From: an uncultured Salinicoccus sp.
GTDB taxonomy: Bacteria > Bacillota > Bacilli > Staphylococcales > Salinicoccaceae
NCBI GenBank assembly: GCA_947494965.1
Contig: CANLWV010000008.1
Coordinates: forward strand, 39,113-103,112
Reading direction: 5' to 3'
DNA: 64,000 nucleotides
In this document: positions 18,328 to 30,855 of the stretch, in pieces
Layout: every line of letters starts with the position of its first letter
Position numbering within the stretch: the first letter of the stretch is position 1
Position numbers and translations under genes: made by a program
Notes under the pieces: generated by a model
What the model saw: the letters and a program-made list of their open reading frames with translations, nothing else
Databases searched by the model: none
Told to the model about the DNA's origin: nothing

Positions 18328-19292
18328 CACAAACCTCCTATAAATGTTTCAACTTTATGCCTAGCCGGTATGCTGCTGATTGCACCTTTTCTCATTGTCG
18401 TCATCGCGCCGACGGCATTGGCAAATCGGAGCACTTCCCATCCGCTCTCTGCCAAAGTACTGTAAGCAGAATATTCACTCTCCGTCAGTTTACGTATCAC
18501 GGCCCCTATAAAGGCATCCCCTGCACCAGTCGTGTCTACTGTCGATACAGTGTATCCCGGGTGGCAGAATTTGGTACCATCCTTAAATATGATTTGGCTG
18601 CCATCGGGCCCCCTTGTGAAAACAACCACTTTCACATTACCAGTAAAAAGTGCTGAGATTGCCTCTTTTTCTTCTTTGATGTCGGTGATGAAGTGAATCT
18701 CCTCATCAGATACCTTGATGATATCAGCCATAGGAATAAAGGACTGTACTGTTTTTTGATAAGCTACTTTATCCTCCCAGAGCGGCAGTCGAATGTTGGG
18801 GTCGAAAATAATTGTGCCGCCCTTCTCACTCATTTTACCTATTGCAGTTTCATGCGCAGATTTCATATCACTTTCTACTAAGTCGACCGAGCAGAAGTGA
18901 AGGATATCATCCGCGCGGAACTCTATCCCTCCAATCTGCGAAGGGTGATAAAGTAGATCGGCAGAGGGATTTCTATAAAATGAAAATTCTCTGTTTCCTG
19001 TGTGGTCGAGCGAAACGAAAGCCAAACCAGTATTCGCCTCTCTTGTACGGGTGATGTATTCCGTTTTGACACCCGTGTCTTTCAGCGTATCTAGAATCTT
19101 GTCACCAAAAGCATCTATCCCAAGTTGTGTCAGCAGGAAAGATTCTCCGCCAAGAATCGTATGGGTTGCAGCAACATTTGCCGGTGCGCCCCCGACTTGA
19201 GGCTCAAACCCGCCGACCTCCTTCAATTTAGTTCCTTTCTCTTCAGGGATGAAGTCTATCAATGCTTCTCCTATAGTAAATAAACGTTTCAT
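18327..19292 (-). CDS. scrK: Fructokinase (PfkB family)
   Basis: A 321-residue ribokinase-family sugar kinase that phosphorylates the fructose released from sucrose-6-phosphate. GGFEPQVGGAPANVA lies near residue 30, and the anion-hole/catalytic DTTGAGD ends at Asp259. It overlaps scrB and scrA by 1 nt each (TAATG, TGATG), so translation is tightly coupled. The context sets the substrate as fructose; the sequence alone shows a PfkB sugar kinase. Confidence 0.92.
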   Translation of the reverse strand: MKRLFTIGEALIDFIPEEKGTKLKEVGGFEPQVGGAPANVAATHTILGGESFLLTQLGIDAFGDKILDTLKDTGVKTEYITRTREANTGLAFVSLDHTGNREFSFYRNPSADLLYHPSQIGGIEFRADDILHFCSVDLVESDMKSAHETAIGKMSEKGGTIIFDPNIRLPLWEDKVAYQKTVQSFIPMADIIKVSDEEIHFITDIKEEKEAISALFTGNVKVVVFTRGPDGSQIIFKDGTKFCHPGYTVSTVDTTGAGDAFIGAVIRKLTESEYSAYSTLAESGWEVLRFANAVGAMTTMRKGAISSIPARHKVETFIGGL

Positions 19293-20731
19293 TATCCGAC
19301 CTCCAATTCATATATATTCACATTATCCAAACTGATATTGTGGACACTGATATCATGAGTACTTGCTTCGCTGAACACTCTGCTCGTGAAAACATACTTT
19401 CCATAGTTGATGAAAAGCTCTACACTACTCACATCAACTATGGCTCTCAAATGATGTATTGGCTCTTCCAAAACTGTGCTCCTATATTCAGGATACCTGC
19501 AGTCGACCTCATGATTGAAACGTCTCCTGATCTCGATTTCTGATCTGTCGCTGGAATACGCAATTTCAAAAGATTCATCTCCACTATCTAAAAGACAAAG
19601 TGTGAAATCATCCGTCGTCATTATTTTCACTTCCAGATCATATACTTCAGGCAGGTCGATAATTTTAGATCCTTCACGTCTGCTTTTATGCTTTTTTCTA
19701 TATTCCATCAACTGAGGAATAGGTTCCTGAATCAGTCGGCCATTTTCAATCGATATCTTCCTCGGAATAGTAAGGCAGTGCGCCCATTCATCTTCGTCAC
19801 TTGGATAGCCAGTTTCCGGCAACCCCATCCACCCAATGAGTATGCGTTCCCCAGAACTGTTTTCAAATGTCTGAGGAGCATAGAAATCATATCCGTAATC
19901 AATAAGGTGAAATGTGTCGTGATCCATGACAGCGCTTTCGTAATCGAATTGTCCAACAATGTATCCTGATTGATACACGTTCAAATAATCCACGGTGTTT
20001 GCAATACCTTGTGGGGAAAAAAGCAACACATTATGCCCATCAAGATTGAACATATCGGGACATTCCCACATATAACCAAAATCATCCAGACCCGTTTTTA
20101 TCTCGGCATGGAAACACCACTCCTTTAAGTCTTTCGAATGATAAAGTACGACACACCCTCGTTGCCCAACCGTCTGGGCTCCAACAATCATGTAGAAGTC
20201 ATTTCCATGACTCCACACTTTTGGATCGCGATAGTGCTCTGTGTAGCCAGTATGAGGCCCTTCTATAATCGACTGCTTTTCTTCAACTACACCTGTAATT
20301 TCGTTGAATACCCCGTGGATCTGATAGGGAGTTCGCTCCCAATCTTTGCTTCTGTGGTTGCCTGTATAGAAGATATGCATTTCCTCTTCATGGAAGAATG
20401 CCGAACCAGAGTAGGCACCATGGGAATCCCACGCTGTATCTGGGATATTTGCCGGACCTTCATATTTGAATTCAATCAGATTTTTCGAAGAAACATGGTA
20501 CCAATACTTTAATCCATGAACCGCACCAAGCGGAAACCATTGGAAAAAGATATGATAAGTATCCCCTTTCTGAATCAGTCCATTCGGATCGTTCAATAAT
20601 CCGGAAACTGGCTGCACATGAAACTTCTGACGCCACTTTGCTTTCTTAACACTATGTAATAGAGCTTCATATTCTTCCATAGGAACATCTTCGATTTTTC
20701 TGTAGCGTTCTGCCCTTGACCACTCTTTCAT
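19292..20731 (-). CDS. scrB: Sucrose-6-phosphate hydrolase (GH32)
   Basis: This cytosolic invertase splits sucrose-6-phosphate into glucose-6-phosphate and fructose. GH32 motifs: the nucleophile Asp48 in LLNDPNG, the YRDPKV transition-state aspartate motif, and WECPDMF with the acid/base glutamate. The 479-residue length is typical, with a C-terminal beta-sandwich. The ATG at 20731 follows GGAGG by 7 nt; the upstream in-frame extension covers the operator and is not coding. It is the first gene of scrBKA. Confidence 0.94.
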   Translation of the reverse strand: MKEWSRAERYRKIEDVPMEEYEALLHSVKKAKWRQKFHVQPVSGLLNDPNGLIQKGDTYHIFFQWFPLGAVHGLKYWYHVSSKNLIEFKYEGPANIPDTAWDSHGAYSGSAFFHEEEMHIFYTGNHRSKDWERTPYQIHGVFNEITGVVEEKQSIIEGPHTGYTEHYRDPKVWSHGNDFYMIVGAQTVGQRGCVVLYHSKDLKEWCFHAEIKTGLDDFGYMWECPDMFNLDGHNVLLFSPQGIANTVDYLNVYQSGYIVGQFDYESAVMDHDTFHLIDYGYDFYAPQTFENSSGERILIGWMGLPETGYPSDEDEWAHCLTIPRKISIENGRLIQEPIPQLMEYRKKHKSRREGSKIIDLPEVYDLEVKIMTTDDFTLCLLDSGDESFEIAYSSDRSEIEIRRRFNHEVDCRYPEYRSTVLEEPIHHLRAIVDVSSVELFINYGKYVFTSRVFSEASTHDISVHNISLDNVNIYELEVG

Positions 20732-20749
20732 AAAACTGCCTCCTTTTTC

Positions 20750-20796
20750 GGAACCGGTTCCAAAAAGTATAAAAAAAAGTGAACCGTTTTTGTCCA
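20750..20796 (-). promoter_or_regulatory. scrBKA promoter with ScrR-type operators
   Basis: On the minus strand TGGACA (20791-20796), an 18-nt spacer and TTATAC (20767-20772) form the promoter. A perfect 12-bp palindrome GGAACCGGTTCC (20750-20761), typical of LacI-family operators, lies just after the -10 box. A related half-site, AACGGTTCAC, lies in the spacer. The adjacent LacI-family gene is the obvious repressor; binding is inferred. Confidence 0.75.
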
Positions 20797-20816
20797 CTTA
20801 AACTTTATACCCGATC

Positions 20817-21791
20817 TTATTTTTTGTCAACGCTTTCATTTTTAATTAATTTATTTTCTATATACTGTATCATTGAAATACGCTCTCCATCAATCAATTT
20901 CAATAGGCTTTTAGCCGCCTTTTCACCTGCTTCAAAATAACCGAATCGCACCGTAGTCAAAGTTGGAGTGACGATGTTTGTCGTATTATACCCCCCAAAT
21001 CCTGTGATGGACAGTTCATCCGGTACACTGATGCCGTGTTCAATTGCATGCTTCAAAGCTGCGAGTGCAATATTATCGGTTGCACAGATTATCACTTCAG
21101 GTATAGATGTCTCGAAGATGACGCTTATATCATCGAATGCTTCGCTATAATTGAAAGAGGTTTCTGCCGTTCTATATGTGATTCCCAGTGTATCAAAATA
21201 ATCCAGCACGCCATCGCGTCTTTTTACTCCTACTGCTTCGTCCGTGCTGGACACACCGAGGTATAAAACGTCGTCTTTGAAGTATCCGGCTATATATTCC
21301 GCCATTTTTCGCCCTGCTCCATAATCATCATGGATAATACAATGGGCTTCTTCTGAAAATTGGCCTACGATGACCACAGGTATGTCCACACTGTTTATGA
21401 TGGATATATGTTCGGCCGTCATATGAGTTGCCATTAATATAATACCATCGACACGCTGATTGAAAAGAGCTTTCAAACCTTCCATCTCACGATTTATATC
21501 TTGATTCGTATAGTATATTATGGACTGTAGACCGGATTCATGGATCACTTCATCAATTCCTTTGAATGTTTCATGCGCAGCAAAAGAATCCACTCTGGGT
21601 ACTATTACACCAACCATGTTGGTACGCTTGGCTTTCAGACTCTGGGCAAATCGGTTCGGTTCGTAATCATGTGCCTTGATGATTTTCTCTAATTTTTCTT
21701 TCGTCTTTTGACTGACAGACCCATTATTCAAATACCTTGACACGGTGCTCTTAGATACACCGGCTAATTGACTGATTTTCTCTATATTCAT
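20817..21791 (-). CDS. scrR: LacI-family sucrose operon repressor
   Basis: This DNA-binding repressor is presumably relieved by a sucrose-derived sugar. The N-terminal helix-turn-helix is IEKISQLAGVSKSTVSRYLNNG (about 3-24), followed by the hinge and a periplasmic-binding-like effector domain (about 60-320, e.g. IICATDNIALAALK). The ATG at 21791 has AAGTGGTGA upstream. It lies 85 nt before scrB on the same strand, and the palindromic operator sits in that gap. Confidence 0.92.
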   Translation of the reverse strand: MNIEKISQLAGVSKSTVSRYLNNGSVSQKTKEKLEKIIKAHDYEPNRFAQSLKAKRTNMVGVIVPRVDSFAAHETFKGIDEVIHESGLQSIIYYTNQDINREMEGLKALFNQRVDGIILMATHMTAEHISIINSVDIPVVIVGQFSEEAHCIIHDDYGAGRKMAEYIAGYFKDDVLYLGVSSTDEAVGVKRRDGVLDYFDTLGITYRTAETSFNYSEAFDDISVIFETSIPEVIICATDNIALAALKHAIEHGISVPDELSITGFGGYNTTNIVTPTLTTVRFGYFEAGEKAAKSLLKLIDGERISMIQYIENKLIKNESVDKK

Positions 21792-21827
21792 TGGCTTCAC
21801 CACTTTGAATCATTGAATTTGAACTAT

Positions 21828-21836
21828 ATTATACCA
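21828..21836 (-). promoter_or_regulatory. scrR: scrR extended -10 promoter element
   Basis: On the minus strand TGGTATAAT (21828-21836) is a TGn-extended -10 box, 36 nt before the scrR start. No good -35 box is present. Confidence 0.45.
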
Positions 21837-21892
21837 CACGGAGTTTTTACACTACTGACACACGACGCAGGCACCTGGTCATCTTTATCGCC

Positions 21893-21920
21893 AAAAAAAC
21901 AGCCCCCTCAAAGGGGGCTG
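21893..21920 (-). terminator. Terminator of the glycolytic operon (after eno)
   Basis: On the minus strand a 9-bp GC stem (CAGCCCCCT/AGGGGGCTG, 21900-21920) runs into seven T residues, 18 nt past the eno stop. Confidence 0.92.
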
Positions 21921-21938
21921 CTATCAAACCAACTTCTT

Positions 21939-23255
<1,317 letters not shown>

Positions 23256-23300
23256 TTAATTGATTTCTATTTTTATCATTTTCAATCTTATCAGCACAAT

Positions 23301-25611
<2,311 letters not shown>

Positions 25612-26799
25612 TTACTTCTCGTCAATTACAGACAAGCCTGGCAATTCCTTACCCTCCAGATACTCGAGTGAGGCGCCGCCACCTGTTGAGATGTGGGAGA
25701 AATCATCAGCATAGCCAAGATCCATTGCTGCAGCTGCGGAATCTCCGCCACCGATGATTGTCTTCGCATCTTCAAGTTCAGCAATCGCCTTGCATACACC
25801 AATCGTGCCGTGTGCAAAGTTCTCCATTTCAAACACACCCATCGGTCCATTCCATACGACTGTCTTCGCGCCTTGCAGCACTTCTTTAAAGGCAGCGATT
25901 GTATCCTCACCGATATCAAGGCCTTCCATGTCGGATGGTATTTCATCGACGCCTACGGTTTTATGTTTGGCATCTGCGGCAAACTCTTCTGCGACGACTA
26001 CATCCTTTGGCAGAACAATTTTATCTTCTGATTTCTCAAGAAGTTCCTTTGCCAGCTGCACTTTATCTTCTTCAAGGAGCGAGTTGCCTATTTCTTTGCC
26101 TTGCGCTTTTAGGAAGGTATACGCCATGCCGCCGCCTATGATTACTTTGTCAGCTTTTTCGAGCACATTTTTGATTACGCCGATTTTATCCGACACTTTG
26201 GCGCCGCCTAAAATGGCCACGAATGGGCGCTCCGGCGAATCGATGGCACCTCCGATGAATTCAATTTCCTTCTGCATGAGGAATCCTGAAACTGTTTCGA
26301 TATTGGATCCGATGCCCACGTTTGAAGCATGGCTTCTATGGGCTGTACCGAATGCATCGTTTACGAAGATATCGCCAAGAGAAGCCCAGTATTTACCCAA
26401 GGATTCATCGTTGCCGCTCTCTTTTTTGCCGTCGACATCTTCGAAACGTGTGTTTTCAAACATCAGGACTTCGCCCTCTTTCAAATCATCGATGGCACCT
26501 TCAAGCATTTCACCTCTTGTGTGGGGGATGAAATTGACATCCTGCTCAAGCAGTTCCGACAACTTATCAGCGACCGGTTTAAGCGTCTTATCTGCCTTGT
26601 CCGCTTCTGTCTTCACTTTTCCCAGGTGGGAGAAAAGTATCACTTTCCCTCCAGCTTCAATGATATGCCTAATTGTAGGCAACGCCTGGACGATACGATT
26701 GTCATTGGTGATTTCGCCCTCTGACATCGGAACGTTCAAATCAGCGCGCAGCAATACCTTGCGGCCTTTCAATTGTACATCTTCTACAGTTTTCTTCAT
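25612..26799 (-). CDS. pgk: Phosphoglycerate kinase
   Basis: Pgk transfers phosphate from 1,3-bisphosphoglycerate to ADP. The 395 residues show [11 protein letters not shown] near 15-25, [31 protein letters not shown] and the nucleotide segment [10 protein letters not shown] near 350. It is separated from gapA by a 99-nt gap that contains a hairpin terminator and a possible promoter, so it may be transcribed both by read-through and independently. Confidence 0.98.
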   Translation of the reverse strand: MKKTVEDVQLKGRKVLLRADLNVPMSEGEITNDNRIVQALPTIRHIIEAGGKVILFSHLGKVKTEADKADKTLKPVADKLSELLEQDVNFIPHTRGEMLEGAIDDLKEGEVLMFENTRFEDVDGKKESGNDESLGKYWASLGDIFVNDAFGTAHRSHASNVGIGSNIETVSGFLMQKEIEFIGGAIDSPERPFVAILGGAKVSDKIGVIKNVLEKADKVIIGGGMAYTFLKAQGKEIGNSLLEEDKVQLAKELLEKSEDKIVLPKDVVVAEEFAADAKHKTVGVDEIPSDMEGLDIGEDTIAAFKEVLQGAKTVVWNGPMGVFEMENFAHGTIGVCKAIAELEDAKTIIGGGDSAAAAMDLGYADDFSHISTGGGASLEYLEGKELPGLSVIDEK

Positions 26800-26832
26800 G
26801 GCTGTGCCTCCTATACTTTTCTGCTCATTCCC

Positions 26833-26838
26833 ATTATA
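26833..26838 (-). promoter_or_regulatory. pgk: Possible pgk promoter (-10 box)
   Basis: A perfect TATAAT on the minus strand lies 34 nt before pgk, downstream of the gapA terminator. The -35 region is weak (TTTATT at 17 nt). Confidence 0.4.
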
Positions 26839-26859
26839 CCCATACCACTGTATGAATAA

Positions 26860-26887
26860 AATAAAAACGGACGGAAAGTCCGCCCGT
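26860..26887 (-). terminator. Hairpin terminator between gapA and pgk
   Basis: On the minus strand ACGGGCGGA pairs with TCCGTCCGT (26867-26887) and is followed by TTTTATTTTATT. It begins 12 nt past the gapA stop. It probably gives higher gapA than distal-gene transcript levels. Confidence 0.8.
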
Positions 26888-26898
26888 TCATCTATGAT

Positions 26899-27903
26899 TT
26901 ACTTCTTATTGGTTGCCATGTGATGAAGTGTTCTGACCAGTTGGGCAGTATAGGACATTTCATTGTCATACCATGAAACGGCACGTACAAGCTGTTTTCC
27001 ATCCACATCTACAACACGTGTCTGTGTTGTATCGAATAGGGAGCCTTCTTTGATGCCGATGATATCGGAAGAAACGATCTCATCTTCAATATAGCCGAAT
27101 GATGGATTTGCTGCATCCTTCATCGCCTGGTTCACTTCTTCAACTGAAACATTTTTGCCGAGTACTGCTGTTACTTCTGTAAGGGAACCTGTCTTAACCG
27201 GTACACGCTGAGCGCCGCCGTCAAGTTTACCATCAAGTTCAGGCAATACGAGGCCAATGGCTTTTGCCGCACCTGTAGAATTCGGCACTACGTTTTCAGC
27301 TGCTGCACGTCCACGACGGAAGTCACCTTTAGCATGCGGGCCGTCCAGTGTGTTCTGGTCAGCTGTATAGGCGTGGATCGTCGTCATGAGGCCACGCTCA
27401 AGACCGAACTCGTCATTGAGTACTTTAACGACTGGTGCAAGACAGTTTGTCGTGCAGGATGCAGCTGACACTACTTCCTCCGAACCGTCGAGCACATCTT
27501 CGTTGACACCGTAGACGATTGTTTTCATATCGCCTTTGCCCGGAGCTGAAATCAATACTTTTTTAGCACCTGCTTCGATGTGCTTTCTTGCGTCCTGCTC
27601 ATTAGTGAAGAGACCAGTACACTCAAGTACGATATCAATATCCAAATCTCCCCATGGGAGTTCTGCAGGGTCTTTGACGTTGAAGGATTTCACTTCATTG
27701 CCGTTAATCTTCAATCCACCATCGATCGCTTCAACGTCACCTTCGAAACGTCCCTGGCTTGTATCATATTTTATGAGATGTGCCAAGAACTCATCATCTG
27801 TAAGATCATTGACTGCCATCAGTTCGATATCTTCATAATTGAGGATTTCCCTGGCTGCGAGTCTACCTATACGTCCAAAACCGTTGATTGCTACTTTAAC
27901 CAT
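26899..27903 (-). CDS. gapA: Glyceraldehyde-3-phosphate dehydrogenase, glycolytic
   Basis: GapA oxidises glyceraldehyde-3-phosphate with NAD to 1,3-bisphosphoglycerate. The 334 residues have the Rossmann start [13 protein letters not shown] and the catalytic Cys150 in [12 protein letters not shown]. The aspartate in VNDLTDD at 32-33 favours NAD over NADP. It follows cggR by 40 nt, the arrangement of the glycolytic (not gluconeogenic) paralogue in Bacillus and Staphylococcus. Confidence 0.98.
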   Translation of the reverse strand: MVKVAINGFGRIGRLAAREILNYEDIELMAVNDLTDDEFLAHLIKYDTSQGRFEGDVEAIDGGLKINGNEVKSFNVKDPAELPWGDLDIDIVLECTGLFTNEQDARKHIEAGAKKVLISAPGKGDMKTIVYGVNEDVLDGSEEVVSAASCTTNCLAPVVKVLNDEFGLERGLMTTIHAYTADQNTLDGPHAKGDFRRGRAAAENVVPNSTGAAKAIGLVLPELDGKLDGGAQRVPVKTGSLTEVTAVLGKNVSVEEVNQAMKDAANPSFGYIEDEIVSSDIIGIKEGSLFDTTQTRVVDVDGKQLVRAVSWYDNEMSYTAQLVRTLHHMATNKK

Positions 27904-27943
27904 AATTTATGGCCTCCTTGATTTATATATTGAATTAAATTAA

Positions 27944-28966
27944 TCAATCATTCTTCAACAAAAATTCCCCGATGGCCTCATCGATGAACAGAATAGTATT
28001 CTTCGGAGCCATCTTCATATACGCACGGACTGCTTCCTTCTTGCTGCTTCCACCTGCCACTGCAAATATTGCTTTCTTTGATGCGAGATCTTCCAACTGG
28101 ATACCGATGGTTTTGACCTTACGCACGATATCCCCTTCAGCGTTGAAATAGTAGCCGAAGGTTTCACCAACTGCGCAATCGGCTTCCAGCTGGGAGAGGG
28201 TGGCCGCTTCCACATTTCTGCGGCGCGCCATCATGAATGCTTCGCCGATGCCGTGCATGACATAGTCAGAACGGCGGTTGAGCTCGGCAATTTCTTTGAT
28301 GGATGGCTCATCCTTCAAAGATTCGTATACCGAATCCCCTACACTATCAGGCGCATAGAGTACCCGATGCTCGCCACCCGTCGCTTTTGCAAGACGGCTT
28401 GCAATCGAGTTCGCCTGGTTGCCCACTTCTTCACCGAGGCCACCCCGGGCCGAAACGAATAGGATATTCTCCTCCGCTGGTTTCAGATATTGGCTCACAT
28501 TGGCCATCGTCGAACCACCTGCCACGGAAATGATGGCATTGTCGAAGATCATTTTCTGAAATTCTTCGGCCATGAGCTGGGAAAGCTCCTGCTGGAGCTC
28601 GGGATCTTCATCAGCATCCCCCCGGATGATATGGCAACCTTGCAGATTATATTGCCGCTGAAGCTTAAGGGCCAGTCCGGAACGCCGATCAAGTGTTGTC
28701 ATGAACGGTGAAAGTTCATCCAATACTTCAATACCCGTTTGGGAAATCGATATTCCTTTTTTATCGATATCGATCAGATCCAAATCATGTAATGCATCGA
28801 CTTCCTTACGTAAAACCCTCTCGGTCATATTAAGTTGCCTTGCAAGTGGCCGTCGACCTATCGGTTGGTATGTCCTGATTTGTTTCAGGATGGTTGAACG
28901 CTTCTGCAATTCCGACACTACTTCCGGTGCGATACGCTTCTGGATGTCTAAAAGTTTTTGCCACAT
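27944..28966 (-). CDS. cggR: Central glycolytic genes regulator CggR (GapR)
   Basis: A SorC-family repressor of the glycolytic operon, released by fructose-1,6-bisphosphate in Bacillus. An N-terminal winged helix (about 30-65, RRPLARQLNMTERVLRKEVDAL) precedes a sugar-phosphate-binding domain (about 90-335, with SVAGGSTMANVS and VAGGSSKKEAV). The ATG at 28966 gives 340 residues, the family size, but GAGG is about 11 nt away; a TTG-initiated longer form would run through the operator and is unlikely. It heads the operon and probably regulates itself. Confidence 0.95.
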   Translation of the reverse strand: MWQKLLDIQKRIAPEVVSELQKRSTILKQIRTYQPIGRRPLARQLNMTERVLRKEVDALHDLDLIDIDKKGISISQTGIEVLDELSPFMTTLDRRSGLALKLQRQYNLQGCHIIRGDADEDPELQQELSQLMAEEFQKMIFDNAIISVAGGSTMANVSQYLKPAEENILFVSARGGLGEEVGNQANSIASRLAKATGGEHRVLYAPDSVGDSVYESLKDEPSIKEIAELNRRSDYVMHGIGEAFMMARRRNVEAATLSQLEADCAVGETFGYYFNAEGDIVRKVKTIGIQLEDLASKKAIFAVAGGSSKKEAVRAYMKMAPKNTILFIDEAIGEFLLKND

Positions 28967-29001
28967 GAGTTTCGATACCTCACCATCATGAGACGTATTG
29001 C

Positions 29002-29061
29002 GTCCCACACGGGACAAAAATAATTACATTCTAAATATATCATAAATATTCAGGAATGCAA
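29002..29061 (-). promoter_or_regulatory. cggR-gapA operon promoter and operator-like palindrome
   Basis: On the minus strand TTGCAT (29056-29061), a 16-nt spacer and TATATT (29034-29039) form a promoter. About 20 nt after the -10 box lies GTCCCGTGTGGGAC (29002-29015), an inverted repeat carrying the GGGAC core known from CggR operators, followed by 6 nt and CGTC. An operator downstream of the promoter fits a roadblock mode as in Bacillus subtilis. The assignment to CggR is inferred from position. Confidence 0.65.
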
Positions 29062-29075
29062 TTATTCGGCTTCAG

Positions 29076-29339
29076 CTATTTTATCGTACCCAGATACTCC
29101 TTAAGGTAATCATAGACGTAGACAAAATCAATGATGCCTTCTTGAATAACCTGACTTTTATGGCACAAGACCGGGACGCGCATCATATACGCCTCCTGCA
29201 GGGCATCGTCTTCATCGATATCTATCGCCGTCATCTTGACATCGCTATATCTCAATTCAGACAAGGCAAGCTTGATCTGCTCCATCCCTTCGTCACAAAG
29301 CGGACATCTATTCCTCGTATAATATACCAATTCGAGCAT
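29076..29339 (-). CDS. Glutaredoxin-like (DUF836) protein
   Basis: An 87-residue thioredoxin-fold protein with YYTRNRCPLCDEG (CxxC near residues 10-13) and a cis-proline MRVPVLCHKSQVI near 52-64. It resembles the glutaredoxin-2-like DUF836 family. The ATG at 29339 is 7 nt from AGAGG, while the ATG at 29345 is only 1 nt from it. It begins 2 nt after the ThrE-type small subunit stop, so it is probably co-transcribed with the exporter genes. No substrate is known. Confidence 0.85.
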   Translation of the reverse strand: MLELVYYTRNRCPLCDEGMEQIKLALSELRYSDVKMTAIDIDEDDALQEAYMMRVPVLCHKSQVIQEGIIDFVYVYDYLKEYLGTIK

Positions 29340-29341
29340 AC

Positions 29342-29794
29342 TCATACCTCTTTCTTCTTCAATTTCTTCCTTATGGTCTGCAGAACCTGATCCGCCATTT
29401 CTGTACTGATGATGCCGGTTGCGATCGCCAAGGAAATAAGCGCAGCTTCAAATCCATATTCGAGGGCCGTCATATACTCCTGCAGCACAATCTGCCGCAT
29501 TGAATCGTATGCCATGCCTCCTGGAACAAGTGGGATGATTCCGCATGTAATGTACAGAATGACAGGCATCTTCTGACTTCTCGAATTCAAGAGTGCCACT
29601 GCCGATAGAACGAGAGCGCCGATATAAGAGGCAAGAACAAGGTCGGCACCCCCTTCTCTCAATATATAGAACACCATCCAACCGACTGCGCCGGTCAGCC
29701 CACATCTGATGATGGCGGCCCGTGGCGCATTGAAAAGTACGCCGAATCCTGCAGAAGCAAAAAAGCTAAGGATGAATTGATACACGTAAATCAT
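29342..29794 (-). CDS. ThrE-type exporter small subunit (DUF3815, YjjB-like)
   Basis: A 150-residue membrane protein with four or five helices (about 2-22, 27-47, 52-70, 77-97 and 115-133) and the CGIIPLVPGGMAYDSM motif of the threonine/serine exporter family near residues 83-98. It is the C-terminal half of a split ThrE-like transporter; the partner gene lies 10 nt upstream. Amino-acid or small-acid export is inferred from the family. Confidence 0.87.
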   Translation of the reverse strand: MIYVYQFILSFFASAGFGVLFNAPRAAIIRCGLTGAVGWMVFYILREGGADLVLASYIGALVLSAVALLNSRSQKMPVILYITCGIIPLVPGGMAYDSMRQIVLQEYMTALEYGFEAALISLAIATGIISTEMADQVLQTIRKKLKKKEV

Positions 29795-29804
29795 CAGCAG
29801 CCTC

Positions 29805-30590
29805 CTAGATCATCAAAAATACAAGACCCACACCAGCACCGATCGCAATGGCCGTCAGTGCTGCTTCAGTGCCTTTCATGATACCGGCCATCAAATGCCC
29901 CCGGATCATCTCACGTATTGCATTTGTAATGAGAACACCAGGCACAAGCGGCATTACACTGGCGATGATGATGGTATCAAGCATAGTGCCAAAACCTGTA
30001 TCGACAAAAAATATAGCCGTCAGCGCGATATATAGGGAGGCGAAGAATTCTGTAAAGAATTTAACTTTAGTGTAGCGGAGGATGCCTTCCATCACAAAGA
30101 CTCCCCCTGCGCCCCCGACGAAGGCAGCAGGCAGGTCAGCCACCACACCGTCGAACAGCAGCAGGAACATCATTCCTATGATGCCTCCCGATAATATGGT
30201 CAGCCAAAACGGGAAGAATCTGCTGTCATGTATCGCCTCCATACGGCGCAAAGCCTGGTCGAGTGGCATCCCTGCAGAAATGCGTCTCGAAAGCTCATTC
30301 ACTGCCACAACCTTCTCCAGATTATTTGCCCTTTCCTCAATGCGCAGCGTCTGGGTCAGTGCATAATCGTTCAAAGAAAAAATAATGACCGTGGGAGTTG
30401 CGAACACTTGAGCATTTTCTATACCGTAACTGGATGCGATCCGCATCATCGTATCCTCTATACGGTAAGTTTCCGCTCCACTTTCCAACAGCATCTTGCC
30501 ACAATTGATGACGATATAAAAAACATCGCGCACAAAATTTTCGCTAAGGACTTTTTCTGGAGCTTCTATGATCTCAAGTTCGCCACTCAC
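29805..30590 (-). CDS. ThrE-type exporter large subunit (DUF1212, YjjP-like)
   Basis: A 261-residue protein with a cytosolic N-terminal domain (about 20-115, GKMLLESGAETYRIEDTMMRIASSYGI) followed by five membrane helices (about 125-260) and MPLVPGVLITNAIREM. It is the N-terminal half of a split threonine/serine-type exporter; with the next gene it probably forms the transporter. The start is a GTG at 30590 after AGAGGTGGCC; no better ATG is in range. Confidence 0.87.
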   Translation of the reverse strand: MSGELEIIEAPEKVLSENFVRDVFYIVINCGKMLLESGAETYRIEDTMMRIASSYGIENAQVFATPTVIIFSLNDYALTQTLRIEERANNLEKVVAVNELSRRISAGMPLDQALRRMEAIHDSRFFPFWLTILSGGIIGMMFLLLFDGVVADLPAAFVGGAGGVFVMEGILRYTKVKFFTEFFASLYIALTAIFFVDTGFGTMLDTIIIASVMPLVPGVLITNAIREMIRGHLMAGIMKGTEAALTAIAIGAGVGLVFLMI

Positions 30591-30607
30591 ACGGCCACCT
30601 CTATTTA

Positions 30608-30679
30608 CACCCCCGGAGAGGATCGAACTCCCATCTCAAGAACCGGAATCTTACGTGTTATCCATTACACCACGGGGGT
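30608..30679 (-). tRNA. tRNA-Arg (anticodon CCG)
   Basis: A 72-nt cloverleaf. Acceptor ACCCCCG/CGGGGGT, D-stem GTGT/ACAC, anticodon stem TAAGA/TCTTG with loop TTCCGGT (anticodon CCG, reading CGG), T-arm GGGAG-TTCGATC-CTCTC. CCA is not encoded. Confidence 0.95.
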
Positions 30680-30781
30680 ATGATAAAATTAATATCATTC
30701 TTCATAAAGCCTTTTTCAGTATAGCAATAAACTTGAATAAATTAAAGGCCTAATTTAATCTTTATACCAGAAACGTTTTCT

Positions 30782-30811
30782 TTTGACCTTATTTGACTAA
30801 TGTGGTATAAA
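30782..30811 (+). promoter_or_regulatory. clpP: clpP promoter with CtsR operator
   Basis: A perfect CtsR heptad repeat (TTTGACCTTATTTGACT, 30782-30798; AGTCAAA-TAA-GGTCAAA on the other strand) overlaps the -35 box TTGACC (30783-30788). A 17-nt spacer and TATAAA (30806-30811) follow. CtsR should repress clpP until heat or protein stress. Confidence 0.93.
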
Positions 30812-30855
30812 TGAATTAGCCAATTAAGAGTACTATAATATCAGGAGGTAACACA

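Noticed and set aside
25754..26923. 389-codon plus-strand open frame opposite pgk
   Set aside because: It has serine-rich shadow composition caused by the codon usage of pgk, and no start signal or domain.
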